A DNA stretch of 64,000 nucleotides from positions 62,001-126,000 of the forward strand of contig NZ_MIJB01000032.1 of NCBI RefSeq assembly GCF_002174305.1. The letters are read 5' to 3'. This document shows, in pieces, positions 1-8,062 of the stretch; positions within the stretch are counted from its first letter, which is position 1, and the number at the start of each line of letters is the position of its first letter. Position numbers and translations under genes: made by a program. Origin of the DNA: Aeromicrobium sp. PE09-221 (GTDB lineage: Bacteria; Actinomycetota; Actinomycetes; Propionibacteriales; Nocardioidaceae). Under the pieces are notes generated by a model, which worked only from the letters and a program-made list of their open reading frames with translations, had not been told where the DNA came from and ran no database searches.

Positions 1-88
1 GGAAGGCGATGGTGTGCTCGGACTCGGTGACCACCTCGGCGGGGATCTCTCCATCGACGATCTTGCAGAACACGCAGTCAGCAGCCAT
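1..88 (-). CDS. HIT family protein, N-terminal part (cut by window edge)
   Basis: Only the first 29 codons are in the window; the rest lies beyond base 1. The visible N-terminus (MAADCVFCKIVDGEIP) is the characteristic opening of histidine-triad (HIT/HINT) nucleotide-binding hydrolases, with the early CxxC pair and the KI.DGEIPA stretch. The HIT histidines themselves would lie outside. The ATG at 88 is preceded at 6 nt by a TAGACT box, which suggests a leaderless mRNA. Family members hydrolyse nucleoside phosphoramidates or related nucleotides in the cytoplasm. The family call rests on the N-terminus alone. Confidence 0.8.
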   Translation of the reverse strand, partial: MAADCVFCKIVDGEIPAEVVTESEHTIAF

Positions 89-94
89 ACGGTC

Positions 95-100
95 AGTCTA
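95..100 (-). promoter_or_regulatory. -10 box of leaderless HIT gene
   Basis: TAGACT on the minus strand ends 6 nt before the ATG at 88, the spacing expected when transcription starts at the start codon. Confidence 0.5.
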
Positions 101-123
101 CGAACATGTCGCCCCGTCGGGAA

Positions 124-396
124 TCAGCTCTCGGGGTCGCGGGTGAACGGTCGGTTGACGTCGAGCTCTCCGGCACTGATCAGGACGGCTCCCTTCGGCC
201 CCCAGAAGCCCACCGTGGCATCGACCGCCAATGATGTCGGCCTGCCGGCCCGCAGCCGCGTGGTCCCCACGAGGAGACTGCGCTCGTCGACGACATCGCC
301 ATCAACGATGAGCCGGACTCGATACCAGAACAACGAGCCTCCGTCGAACTCGACGGTCAGCGTGCGACCGTCGTGACGTAGCGAATACTGTTTCAT
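124..396 (-). CDS. small hypothetical protein
   Basis: A 90-residue protein without a signal peptide or membrane segment. It is rich in beta-prone, alternating hydrophobic stretches (for example WYRVRLIVDGDVVDE and GFWGPKGAVLISAG), as in a small beta-sandwich. No family is recognised. It lies 18 bp downstream of dnaJ on the same strand and so probably belongs to the hrcA-dnaJ transcript. An AAGGG lies just before the ATG. Confidence 0.6.
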   Translation of the reverse strand: MKQYSLRHDGRTLTVEFDGGSLFWYRVRLIVDGDVVDERSLLVGTTRLRAGRPTSLAVDATVGFWGPKGAVLISAGELDVNRPFTRDPES

Positions 397-414
397 GCCC
401 TTGTCATACCCGCC

Positions 415-1572
415 TCACTTGAAGGCATCGCGGATACGGCCGAAGACGCCGTTCCGGTGCGAGTGGCCGACCACCGGCTCGGGTCGTTCCTCGCCGCGCA
501 GCGATGCAAGCTCGGCCAGCAGCTCGCGCTGACGGTCGTCGAGATCGCTCGGCGTCTCGACGACCACCTGCACCGTCAGATCACCGCGGCCGCTGCCACG
601 CAGCCGCTGGACCCCCTGACCGCGGACGGTGACCGTCTCACCCGACTGCGTGCCCGAAGGGATGTCGATCGACACGGTGGCCGGCACATCGCCGAGATCG
701 GGCCGTTCGGACTCCAGGGTGGGGATCTCGATGCGGGTGCCCAGCGCGGCGGCCGTCATGGGCACGGCGATCTGGCAGGCGAGCTGATCGCCCTGACGGG
801 TGAACACCTCGTGGCGTTGCACCCGGACCTCGACATAGAGATCACCCGCCGGTCCACCGCCGGTGCCGACCTCGCCCTCCCCCGCCAGCTGGATGCGGTT
901 GCCGTCGTCGACGCCCCCGGGGATGTTGACCGAGATGGTGCGACGCGCCCGGACGCGCCCGTCGCCACCGCACTCCGCGCACGGGTCGGGGATGACCGTG
1001 CCGAAGCCGCGGCAGGTGGGGCACGGCCGCGAGGTGCGGATATCGCCGAGCAGCGACCGCTGCACCGACTGCACCTCACCGTGTCCGTGACAGGTGCCGC
1101 AGGTCACCGGCTCAGATCCCTCGCTCGCCCCGGAGCCGTTGCACAGTAGACAGACGATCGCCGTGTCGACCTTGAGCTCGCGGGTCACGCCGAAGGCGGC
1201 CTCGGGAAGCGTGACCACCACGCGCAGCAGGGCGTCGGATCCTCGCTGGACCCGCGACTTGGGCCCGCGGCTCGCGCCACCCTGACCGAAGAAGGCATCC
1301 ATGATGTCATCGAAGTTGAAGCCGCCCTGGCCGAAGCCGCCGCCCATGCCGCCGCTCGAGAGCGGATCCCCGCCGCGGTCGTACACGGCTCGCTTGTCCG
1401 GGTCCGCGAGGACCTCATAGGCCAGCGAGACCTCCTTGAACTGCTCGGCGGCATCCGGAGCGTCGTTGACGTCCGGGTGCAGCCGCCGCGCGGCCTTGCG
1501 GTAAGCCTTCTTCAGCTCCTCGGCGCTCGCATCGCGCGAGACGCCCAGCAGTGCGTAGTAGTCCTGTGCCAT
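415..1572 (-). CDS. dnaJ: chaperone protein DnaJ
   Basis: DnaJ co-chaperone that delivers unfolded clients to DnaK and stimulates its ATPase. The 385-residue protein has a J-domain with the HPD motif at residues 32-34, a Gly/Phe-rich stretch (about 70-105), four CxxCxGxG-type zinc-binding repeats (about 140-215) and the C-terminal client-binding domains. The order hrcA then dnaJ, 25 bp apart on one strand, is the common actinobacterial dnaJ2 arrangement, so heat-shock control by HrcA is expected. A GAAGGA Shine-Dalgarno sequence precedes the ATG. Length is normal. Confidence 0.98.
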   Translation of the reverse strand: MAQDYYALLGVSRDASAEELKKAYRKAARRLHPDVNDAPDAAEQFKEVSLAYEVLADPDKRAVYDRGGDPLSSGGMGGGFGQGGFNFDDIMDAFFGQGGASRGPKSRVQRGSDALLRVVVTLPEAAFGVTRELKVDTAIVCLLCNGSGASEGSEPVTCGTCHGHGEVQSVQRSLLGDIRTSRPCPTCRGFGTVIPDPCAECGGDGRVRARRTISVNIPGGVDDGNRIQLAGEGEVGTGGGPAGDLYVEVRVQRHEVFTRQGDQLACQIAVPMTAAALGTRIEIPTLESERPDLGDVPATVSIDIPSGTQSGETVTVRGQGVQRLRGSGRGDLTVQVVVETPSDLDDRQRELLAELASLRGEERPEPVVGHSHRNGVFGRIRDAFK

Positions 1573-1597
1573 GTCCTTCTCTCACCCGATCGGGGGA

Positions 1598-2626
1598 TCA
1601 GCCGTCCGCGAGGATTCGTCCGACGTAGCGGGCCACGGCCGAGACGGCGGCCATCGTGCCCGGATAGTCCATGCGCGTGGGTCCGACGGTACCGAGACGC
1701 GCCAGGACCTCGGCATCGGACCCATAACCCGAGGAGACCACCGCCGTATTCGAGAGGCCGTCGTGTCCGGTCTCCATCCCGATGCGCACCTGCGCCGCAT
1801 CGCTCGGGCCGCGCGTCGCCTCCCCGAGCAGCTTGAGCAGGACGACCTGCTCTTCCAGCGCTTCGAGCACGGGACGGATGGCCGTGTCGAAGTCGGCCCC
1901 GAAACGCGCCAGATTCGCCGTGCCCCCGACCGCGACGCGCTCCTCCGAGCGCTCACCGGACAATGTGTGACTCAGGGTCGTGACGATGCTCGTGACGATC
2001 GGGCGGTCGCGCGGATCGACTCCGTCGATCAACTCGGCCAGCCGCAACGCCGCCTCGGGCAGGCGCTGGCCGACCGTGGCACGCACCAACCGCCCGCGAA
2101 GATCCGTCAGCAGCTCCTCGCTCGGCGTCTCCACCAACTCGACGATGCGCTGCTCGACGCGTCCGCTGCTCGTGATCACCACCAACAGCATCCGAGCGCC
2201 GTCCAGTGCGACGACCTCGACGTGACGCACCGTCGAACGAGTCAAGGAGGGGTACTGCACGATGGCGACCTGATTGGTCAGCTGCGCCAGCACCTTGACG
2301 CTCCGGCGCACCACGTCGTCGACGTCGAGGGCCTCGGCCAGGAAGGTCTCGATGGCGCGGCGCTCGGCCGGTGACATCGCCTTGACCGTGGCCAACCGGT
2401 CCACGAACATCCGGTATCCCTTGTCGGTGGGGATACGACCCGCGCTGGTGTGCGGCTGGGTGATGTACCCCTCGTCCTCCAAAGCAGCCATGTCGTTGCG
2501 GATGGTGGCTGGTGAGACGTCGAGATGGTGCCGGTCGACGAGCGCACGCGAGCCGACGGGTTCCTGGGTCGCGACATAGTCCTCGACGATGGCACGGAGC
2601 ACTTCCAGCCGGCGTTCCTCCGACAT
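1598..2626 (-). CDS. hrcA: heat-inducible transcription repressor HrcA
   Basis: Represses class I heat-shock genes by binding CIRCE. The N-terminal winged helix begins [17 protein letters not shown], followed by the dimerisation and GAF-like regions; about 342 residues is usual for the family. The ATG at 2626 was chosen over an in-frame ATG at 2659 because it has a perfect GGAGGTGA 8 nt upstream and because 2659 lies inside the CIRCE operator. The gene heads a transcript into dnaJ. The operator 27 bp upstream implies autoregulation. Confidence 0.97.
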   Translation of the reverse strand: MSEERRLEVLRAIVEDYVATQEPVGSRALVDRHHLDVSPATIRNDMAALEDEGYITQPHTSAGRIPTDKGYRMFVDRLATVKAMSPAERRAIETFLAEALDVDDVVRRSVKVLAQLTNQVAIVQYPSLTRSTVRHVEVVALDGARMLLVVITSSGRVEQRIVELVETPSEELLTDLRGRLVRATVGQRLPEAALRLAELIDGVDPRDRPIVTSIVTTLSHTLSGERSEERVAVGGTANLARFGADFDTAIRPVLEALEEQVVLLKLLGEATRGPSDAAQVRIGMETGHDGLSNTAVVSSGYGSDAEVLARLGTVGPTRMDYPGTMAAVSAVARYVGRILADG

Positions 2627-2652
2627 GATCGCGGTCACCTCCCCGTGTCGCA

Positions 2653-2679
2653 CTGGCACTCTCGATGGTCAAGTGCCAG
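2653..2679 (-). promoter_or_regulatory. CIRCE operator of hrcA-dnaJ
   Basis: Arms CTGGCACTC and AAGTGCCAG are separated by exactly 9 nt, the CIRCE architecture (9-9-9); only the innermost pair is mismatched. A TAGACT box at 2678-2683 (minus strand) would place the hrcA transcription start inside the operator, consistent with HrcA autorepression. Confidence 0.9.
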
Positions 2680-2688
2680 TCTAGCCAA

Positions 2689-3117
2689 ATGGCCGAGCTC
2701 ACCATATGTCCTGACGGGGCGATCACGGTCACCTCGGGCGATGACGTGCTGACGTACACCCCCTACGCCGTCACGGCACCGGACGGGCAGCGGATCGCGC
2801 ACGAGTCCCGAGGCGGCTCGCTGGTCGGTGTGTGGTCCACACAGGTCGGCGACGCTTTCGTGGAGGTCTCCTATCTGGGCGACGGGCCGGTGGGCGGCGA
2901 GCTCGTCATGGTCGTGACGCTGCCCGGTGAACCGCCCCAGGTCGCCCTCGGTGCCCTCATCGCCCCCGAAGCCCCCTCCGCCGATGTCCCTGACAGCTGG
3001 CCGGCCGCGGTCGACCTCGCGCTGGGGCTGATCGCCGACGACACGCTCGACAGCGGTTCCAAGGACGAGATCGAGTCCTTCCATCAACGCCTGCTGGAGG
3101 TCGTCCATGGTCTTTGA
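2689..3117 (+). CDS. hypothetical protein upstream of DUF3097
   Basis: About 142 residues, acidic, with no membrane segment and no recognised domain. The ATG at 2689 is preferred over the in-frame ATG at 2665, which lies inside the CIRCE element. It is transcribed divergently from hrcA and overlaps the next gene by 11 bp, so the two are probably translationally coupled. Conserved synteny with a DUF3097 gene is the only functional hint. Confidence 0.75.
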   Translation: MAELTICPDGAITVTSGDDVLTYTPYAVTAPDGQRIAHESRGGSLVGVWSTQVGDAFVEVSYLGDGPVGGELVMVVTLPGEPPQVALGALIAPEAPSADVPDSWPAAVDLALGLIADDTLDSGSKDEIESFHQRLLEVVHGL

Positions 3118-3949
3118 CCGTTACGGCTCCGATGTGCTCGGCGGGGACTGGCGCAAGCCCCCGCGCGGCCGCTCTACCGAGCAGTCGGCCGATATCGGGC
3201 TCGTCGTCGAGGAGGCCACGAGCGGTTTCGTCGGCGAGATCATGAAGGTGGAGCGCGATCTGGGCACCGTCGTGCTCGAGAACCGCCACCTCAAGCGCCG
3301 GACCTTCCCGCTGGGTCCCGGCTTCCTCCTCGAGGGCAAGCCCGTCGTGCTCGTGGCACCGGCCCGTTCCGCCCCGCAGAAGGCCACCAGGACGGCCTCC
3401 GGGTCGCGGATCGCCGCCGACACCCGTGCCAAGGTCGCGCTTCCGAGCCGCATCTACGTCGAGGGACGCCATGATGCCGAGCTCGTCGAGAAGGTCTGGG
3501 GCGATGACCTGCGGGCCGAGGGTGTCGCAGTGGAGTTCCTGGGCGGCATCGACGACCTGCCGGCGATCGTGCGCGACTTCGCGCCCACGAGCCAGCGTCG
3601 TCTCGGCGTGCTCGTGGACCACCTCGTCCCGGGTTCCAAGGAGTCGCGCATCGCCGAGCAGCTCTCGGGACAGCCGCACGTCCTCGTCGTCGGACACCCT
3701 TATGTGGATGTCTGGCAGGCCGTCAAACCCGAACGCCTCGGGATCGAGTCCTGGCCGACCATCCCCCGTTCGGTGGAGTGGAAGAAGGGGATCTGCGCAT
3801 CCTTCGGCTGGCCCCATCGGGATCAGACGGACATCGCGCGGGCGTGGAAGCACATCCTGAGCCGGGTCGGCAGTTACACCGACCTCGAGCCGGCCTTCCT
3901 CGGCCGGGTCGAGGAACTCATCGACTTCGCCACGCTGCCCGCCGACTGA
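3107..3949 (+). CDS. DUF3097 family protein
   Basis: A 280-residue protein resembling the actinobacterial DUF3097 family, which is typically encoded beside hrcA-dnaJ; its biochemical function is unknown to me. Features include an N-terminal basic segment, a beta-rich region (about 40-85), and a C-terminal half containing YVEGRHDAELVEKVWGDDL, LGVLVDHLVPGSKE and VVGHPYVDVWQAVKP. The EGRHDAEL and LVDH...GSKE signatures suggest a Toprim-like acidic fold, but that is inference. Its GGAGG ribosome site lies in the preceding gene. The 3' end overlaps the convergent glycosyltransferase gene by 76 bp. Confidence 0.85.
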   Translation: MVFDRYGSDVLGGDWRKPPRGRSTEQSADIGLVVEEATSGFVGEIMKVERDLGTVVLENRHLKRRTFPLGPGFLLEGKPVVLVAPARSAPQKATRTASGSRIAADTRAKVALPSRIYVEGRHDAELVEKVWGDDLRAEGVAVEFLGGIDDLPAIVRDFAPTSQRRLGVLVDHLVPGSKESRIAEQLSGQPHVLVVGHPYVDVWQAVKPERLGIESWPTIPRSVEWKKGICASFGWPHRDQTDIARAWKHILSRVGSYTDLEPAFLGRVEELIDFATLPAD

Positions 3950-4782
3950 TCGACGGTTCGGCGGTAGGCGCCGTCGTCGGTGCGTTCCAGGAGGCCACGT
4001 TCGACGAAGGCATCGAGCCACCCGCGCATCGGCCACCATCCCCAGATGCGATGGAACTGGCGCGCATTGCGGAGGATGTCCTCAAGGTGCTGCACCGGCG
4101 GATCGCTCGTCGGATGATGCTGGTGGAAGGCCCGCGCCCCGCCGACCCACGCGATCGGCACACCCGCTGCCCTGGCCCGCTGTCCGAAGTCGGTGTCCTC
4201 GGCCCCATACCCCCGGTAGCGCTCGTCGAAACCGCCGATCCGCTGCCAGGTCTCGGCCGTCACGGCGAAGGACAGCGACCAGAACAGGGTATGCCCGTCG
4301 TCATCGCGCACCACGGTGCCGCGTGGCGGTGCGGGTCGGGCCGGATGAGGGTCGGCCATCGCGGCGAGCCGACCGAGGTCGTACCCTCCGGCCGGAGGCG
4401 GCGGAAGATAGGCGACCGGACCGCTGAGCACCGCATCGCGTCCGCGCGGTTCGCGTGCCGCACGGACATAGCTCTCGACGAGTCGGCCCTCCGGCAGACA
4501 GTCGACGTCGAGGAAGATCAACAGCTCAGCTCCCTCGCGAAGAGCCGACGCGGCACCACGGTTGCGAGCCGTCGCCAGTGGTAGAGCAGCGGCGTCGGCC
4601 TCGACCGTCTCCACCAGCGGGAACGGTGCGGCGGTGGGGCGCCACCGGCTCAGCGAGGGATCGTCCATCGCCACCACGCGGTAGGAGTCCACCGGCACCG
4701 TCCCGGCCCCGAGGGCCTCCTGCTGACGCCGCAGGTGATCGTGTCGGCCGTGGGCCACGGTGATCAGCGCTGTGCGTGTCAT
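3874..4782 (-). CDS. family 2 glycosyltransferase with galactosyltransferase-like C-terminal domain
   Basis: GT-A type glycosyltransferase of about 302 residues. An N-terminal nucleotide-sugar domain contains a metal-site-like FLDVDCLP. The segment GGFDERYRGYGAEDTDF matches the Glyco_transf_7C (galactosyltransferase-like) acceptor-side motif. The ATG at 4782 overlaps the upstream stop as ATGA; the longer in-frame start at 4851 would intrude 70 bp into the upstream gene. It is the last gene of a four-glycosyltransferase operon. The C-terminal 25 residues overlap DUF3097 on the other strand. Substrate unknown. Confidence 0.9.
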   Translation of the reverse strand: MTRTALITVAHGRHDHLRRQQEALGAGTVPVDSYRVVAMDDPSLSRWRPTAAPFPLVETVEADAAALPLATARNRGAASALREGAELLIFLDVDCLPEGRLVESYVRAAREPRGRDAVLSGPVAYLPPPPAGGYDLGRLAAMADPHPARPAPPRGTVVRDDDGHTLFWSLSFAVTAETWQRIGGFDERYRGYGAEDTDFGQRARAAGVPIAWVGGARAFHQHHPTSDPPVQHLEDILRNARQFHRIWGWWPMRGWLDAFVERGLLERTDDGAYRRTVDQSAGSVAKSMSSSTRPRKAGSRSV

Positions 4783-5756
4783 CGCCGCAGCACCTCGCAC
4801 ACGACCTGAGCGAAACGCCTCGCGCCTCCCCCGTCGTTCCAGTCCTTCCACCGCTCACCGTCGAGCCCCGACGCGAGATCGAGCAGGGCCGGCCATCCGT
4901 GGCTCGGGAACCCGTCGAGGGAGACGACAGGCCACCGTCCTCCTTCGCGCAGAGTCGCCGCCATCGTGCGCTGCTCGTCGTGGGGCCGGTCCTGCGGCAC
5001 CATGATCACCGGGCGACGCGCCGCCGCGACCTCGGCGAGGGCGTTCTGCCCCGCATGGGTCACGATCACATCGGCATCGACGAGCCGCGTCCACGGGTCC
5101 TCCACCCAGGACGCCGCCGAGGAACCGGCGAGGCTCCATTCCCAGTCAGGGGTGGACGCCCGCGCGCGATCGACGGCCTCCTCGGGCACATCGTGTCCGC
5201 CGCGCCCGAGCAGCAGGGCGACCCTGCGGGTCTCGGGTCCCGGGGGCGGGACGCGGTCGTCGAAGCGCGAGAAGGCCCCGACGTGGACGAGGCGATCACC
5301 GTGAGCGACACCCGGCAGCAAGTCGCCCGCGGACGCAGGCCAGGGAGCCACCACCCGGTCGGCGATCCGATAGGCCATCGAGTGGGGCACATCATCGCGG
5401 ATCCCCGGCTGCGCGACCGCGATAACCGGGATGCCGTGCAGCCGCGCCAGCAGACAGACCTCCACCGACACGTCGACGATCATCAGCTCGGGCCGTGCTC
5501 GCTCGATCCATGCCGAGATGGTCGCCATCCGGGCGCTGAGACCCCGGTCGTGCCGCGGCACCCAGTGCAGCAGCCCATGCGCGGTCGGATCCTCCGCCAC
5601 CCCTGTGTCGTCGCGCGCGAGCTCGACCCAGTCGCCATCCCACGAGTCCGGGGGCGCCGCCGACGAAAGAAGGGTGAACTCCGGCAGCCAGGGCGCCAGT
5701 GTCATGGCCCGGTTGACGTGACCGGCGCCGTGATGGTGTGCGTAGTAACCGATCAC
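4779..5756 (-). CDS. GT-B glycosyltransferase, MurG/GT28-like
   Basis: A 325-residue GT-B protein. The N-terminus MIGYYAHHHGAGHVNRA has the glycine/histidine loop of GT28/MurG-type enzymes, and the C-terminal half has VTHAGQNALAEVAAARRP, the UDP-sugar binding signature of that superfamily (HaGqna.Ea.a..P.i..P). Cytoplasmic, possibly membrane-associated. It overlaps both operon neighbours by 4 bp (ATGA). Donor and acceptor are unknown. MurG itself is unlikely because no mur or division genes are nearby. Confidence 0.9.
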   Translation of the reverse strand: MIGYYAHHHGAGHVNRAMTLAPWLPEFTLLSSAAPPDSWDGDWVELARDDTGVAEDPTAHGLLHWVPRHDRGLSARMATISAWIERARPELMIVDVSVEVCLLARLHGIPVIAVAQPGIRDDVPHSMAYRIADRVVAPWPASAGDLLPGVAHGDRLVHVGAFSRFDDRVPPPGPETRRVALLLGRGGHDVPEEAVDRARASTPDWEWSLAGSSAASWVEDPWTRLVDADVIVTHAGQNALAEVAAARRPVIMVPQDRPHDEQRTMAATLREGGRWPVVSLDGFPSHGWPALLDLASGLDGERWKDWNDGGGARRFAQVVCEVLRR

Positions 5757-6817
5757 GCCATCGCCTCGACGGGAGAGCCGCTGTAGAGCCGTTCGTAGTC
5801 GTCGACCATCCGGCGAAGGTCGCAGTGCTCGACCGCATGGGCCCGCACAGCCCCGCGGTCCAGGTCCCGCGCATCGACGGCCGCGCGAGCGAGCGCGTCC
5901 ACGTCATCGGGCTGCGCGAGCCGTCCGCCCCGCGGACCGATCACCTCGGGCAGCGCCCCTCGCGCGAAGGCCGCGACCGGCGTGCCACATGCCATCGCCT
6001 CGGCCGCGACCAGTCCATAGGGCTCGTCCCAGCGCGGGGACACCAGCGCGACGCGCGACGTACCGACGGCTGCCACGAGATCGGTGCTCCCCAGGTGACC
6101 GAGGTAGCGGATGCCGTCGCCCAGCCGCGGAGCGATGGCCTCGTCGAAATACGCCCGGTCGAGCACCGGCCCCGCTAGATCGAGCGGGAGACCGGCACGC
6201 CGGGCGGCTTCGATCGCCAGGTGCGGGGCTTTCTCGGGAACCAGCCGACCGGTCCAGATCGCACGCTCGCCCCCAGGGCCCGGCACCCAGCGCTGCGTGT
6301 CGACGCCATTGGGGATCACTACCGGACGCACCGCGTGCGCCCAGGCATCCGCGGTGTGCCGGCTGACGGCGACATAGGTCGACGGCGAGGGCGCCAGCGC
6401 GATCGCCGACTCCAGCCAGCCGACCGGTGGCGTGTGCAGGGTCGTCAGGAAGCGCAACCCCGTCGCGGCGGCCATCGCGATCGGGAGGTGATGCAGGCTG
6501 TTGTTGTGGACCACATCGAATCGGTCGCGCCCGTGTTCGATGAGATCGAGCATCAGGGCGAGATAGGCGTGGTGCTCGCGCAGCCACGTCTCGGGGTGTG
6601 CGCCGACATCCGCCCGAGCGGCCGGACTCGGCTCGAACCGCCGGACGGGCAGCTCGACGGCACCGAGGGCCGGATCGGAACCCGGGGCGGCAAAGATCGT
6701 GACCTCATGTCCTCGCTCGATCAGTGCTGAGCCGAGTGCCGCCGTATGCGCCTCGAGACCGCCTTGGAAGGGCTCGGCGATCGGGAATCTGCTGGAGGCG
6801 ATCAGGCAGACGCGCAT
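5753..6817 (-). CDS. family 4 glycosyltransferase
   Basis: A 354-residue GT-B enzyme. N-terminal domain: MRVCLIASSRFPIAEPFQGG with the glycine-rich acceptor loop, then GLEAHTAALGSALIERGHEV. C-terminal domain: IWTGRLVPEKAPHLAIEAA and EPYGLVAAEAMACGTPVAAF, the classic GT4 E-x7-E nucleotide-sugar motif. Second gene in the operon, with a 4-bp overlap downstream and a 16-bp overlap upstream. Substrate unknown; transfer of a hexose from a nucleotide sugar to a cell-envelope acceptor is the most likely role. Confidence 0.93.
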   Translation of the reverse strand: MRVCLIASSRFPIAEPFQGGLEAHTAALGSALIERGHEVTIFAAPGSDPALGAVELPVRRFEPSPAARADVGAHPETWLREHHAYLALMLDLIEHGRDRFDVVHNNSLHHLPIAMAAATGLRFLTTLHTPPVGWLESAIALAPSPSTYVAVSRHTADAWAHAVRPVVIPNGVDTQRWVPGPGGERAIWTGRLVPEKAPHLAIEAARRAGLPLDLAGPVLDRAYFDEAIAPRLGDGIRYLGHLGSTDLVAAVGTSRVALVSPRWDEPYGLVAAEAMACGTPVAAFARGALPEVIGPRGGRLAQPDDVDALARAAVDARDLDRGAVRAHAVEHCDLRRMVDDYERLYSGSPVEAMA

Positions 6818-7947
6818 CGGGCCCCCACGAGATCGGCATAGAGCTCGGCATGCGCGGCGGCGATCTGGTCGCGCTGGGCCCGCCTCCGAGCCACGATCTC
6901 CGCCGGCGGCGGGGTCTGCCGGTACGCGGCCAGAACCGCGTCGGCCAGCTCATCCTCGTCGAGACGGTCCTCGTCCATCGTGAACGAATGCACGGGTCCC
7001 TGGTCGGCGTAGTAGCCGCATGTGGGCGCCGCGACCGGTGTGCCCACGTCGCGACAGGCTTCCAGCCACCCCGAGTGCGTGCCGAATCGGTATGGCAGCA
7101 CCGACAGGTCCAGCGAGGCCAGGTACTCGACCAGCTCGGCATCGGAGAAGAAGTCGTGGATCCGCACATCGACACAGGACGGCGCGGCGCGCAGGGCCGA
7201 GGCCAGCTCGACATCGTACCGCGCCCCGGCCGGGTCCAGGACATCGGTGTGACCGTCGACCTGGAGCACACCGCCGGGGATCGAGCTGACCGCCCTCACG
7301 AGCGCAGGGAGCATCGCCAAGGGGTCCATGCACGAACGCAGGCTCTTGACGTGCAACCCCACGCGGAACTCGCCTCCGCGATCGGCGGGTGCTCTACGTG
7401 TCGCGGGCAGCGACTTCATCGTCTCGAAGTCCACGACATGCGGGTGCGGGAGGACGACGGCCTCGCGCGACCAGCGGCGCTCGATCTCCGCGGCTGCGCC
7501 TGACGTCAGGGTGATCACGGCATCGGCGGCCGGGATCAGCACATCGAGCTGAGCATCGTGGAGTTCCCGCGTGCGGTGGTGCGGGTTACGCAGGTCGTGC
7601 GCCGTGTGGACCAGGGGCTTGCCGTGCTCCCGGAGCGCCTCGACCGCGCGTCGCAGATCGGCCGGGGCGAAGGCGTCGAAGCCGAACTGCACATGGAATA
7701 GGTCGAAGCTGTCGTGTGCGCGCTCGATCCAGGCCGGGTCGAGCATGACCGGCGGCCACCAGCGGCTCTGCCCGGCCGGTGAGGCGTCCGGCGGCGCGGG
7801 GTCGTCCAGGCGGACGACCTCTCGCCATGCCCTTTCCACAGGGGCGAGGTGACGGATGTAGACGTGACCGGCCGGCACGGAGGCCACCCGGATGACGTCC
7901 GCCCCGGTCCGGTGAGGAACCGAGGCGGGCCGATGAGCCACACGCAT
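6802..7947 (-). CDS. GT-B fold glycosyltransferase (first gene of operon)
   Basis: About 381 residues. Features are FDLFHVQFGFDAF and LVHTAHDLRNPHHRTR in the N-terminal half, and RVGLHVKSLRSCMDPLAML then DLSVLPYRFGTHSGWLEACR in the C-terminal half, a GT4-like donor site with the second glutamate replaced by the HSGWLEA segment. The ATG at 7947 was chosen because AAAGG lies about 8 nt upstream; an in-frame start at 7998 would add 17 residues. It begins the four-gene operon of glycosyltransferases. The acceptor is unknown. Confidence 0.85.
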   Translation of the reverse strand: MRVAHRPASVPHRTGADVIRVASVPAGHVYIRHLAPVERAWREVVRLDDPAPPDASPAGQSRWWPPVMLDPAWIERAHDSFDLFHVQFGFDAFAPADLRRAVEALREHGKPLVHTAHDLRNPHHRTRELHDAQLDVLIPAADAVITLTSGAAAEIERRWSREAVVLPHPHVVDFETMKSLPATRRAPADRGGEFRVGLHVKSLRSCMDPLAMLPALVRAVSSIPGGVLQVDGHTDVLDPAGARYDVELASALRAAPSCVDVRIHDFFSDAELVEYLASLDLSVLPYRFGTHSGWLEACRDVGTPVAAPTCGYYADQGPVHSFTMDEDRLDEDELADAVLAAYRQTPPPAEIVARRRAQRDQIAAAHAELYADLVGARCASA

Positions 7948-8062
7948 GCGACACACCTTTCGATCAGCGTGGAGGACGGCGACTTGTCGCGTCGTCACCC
8001 GGTGCGTACCCGCGATGGCCCACGCCGAACCACGTCCCCCATGTGACCTGGACCCGGTGACG

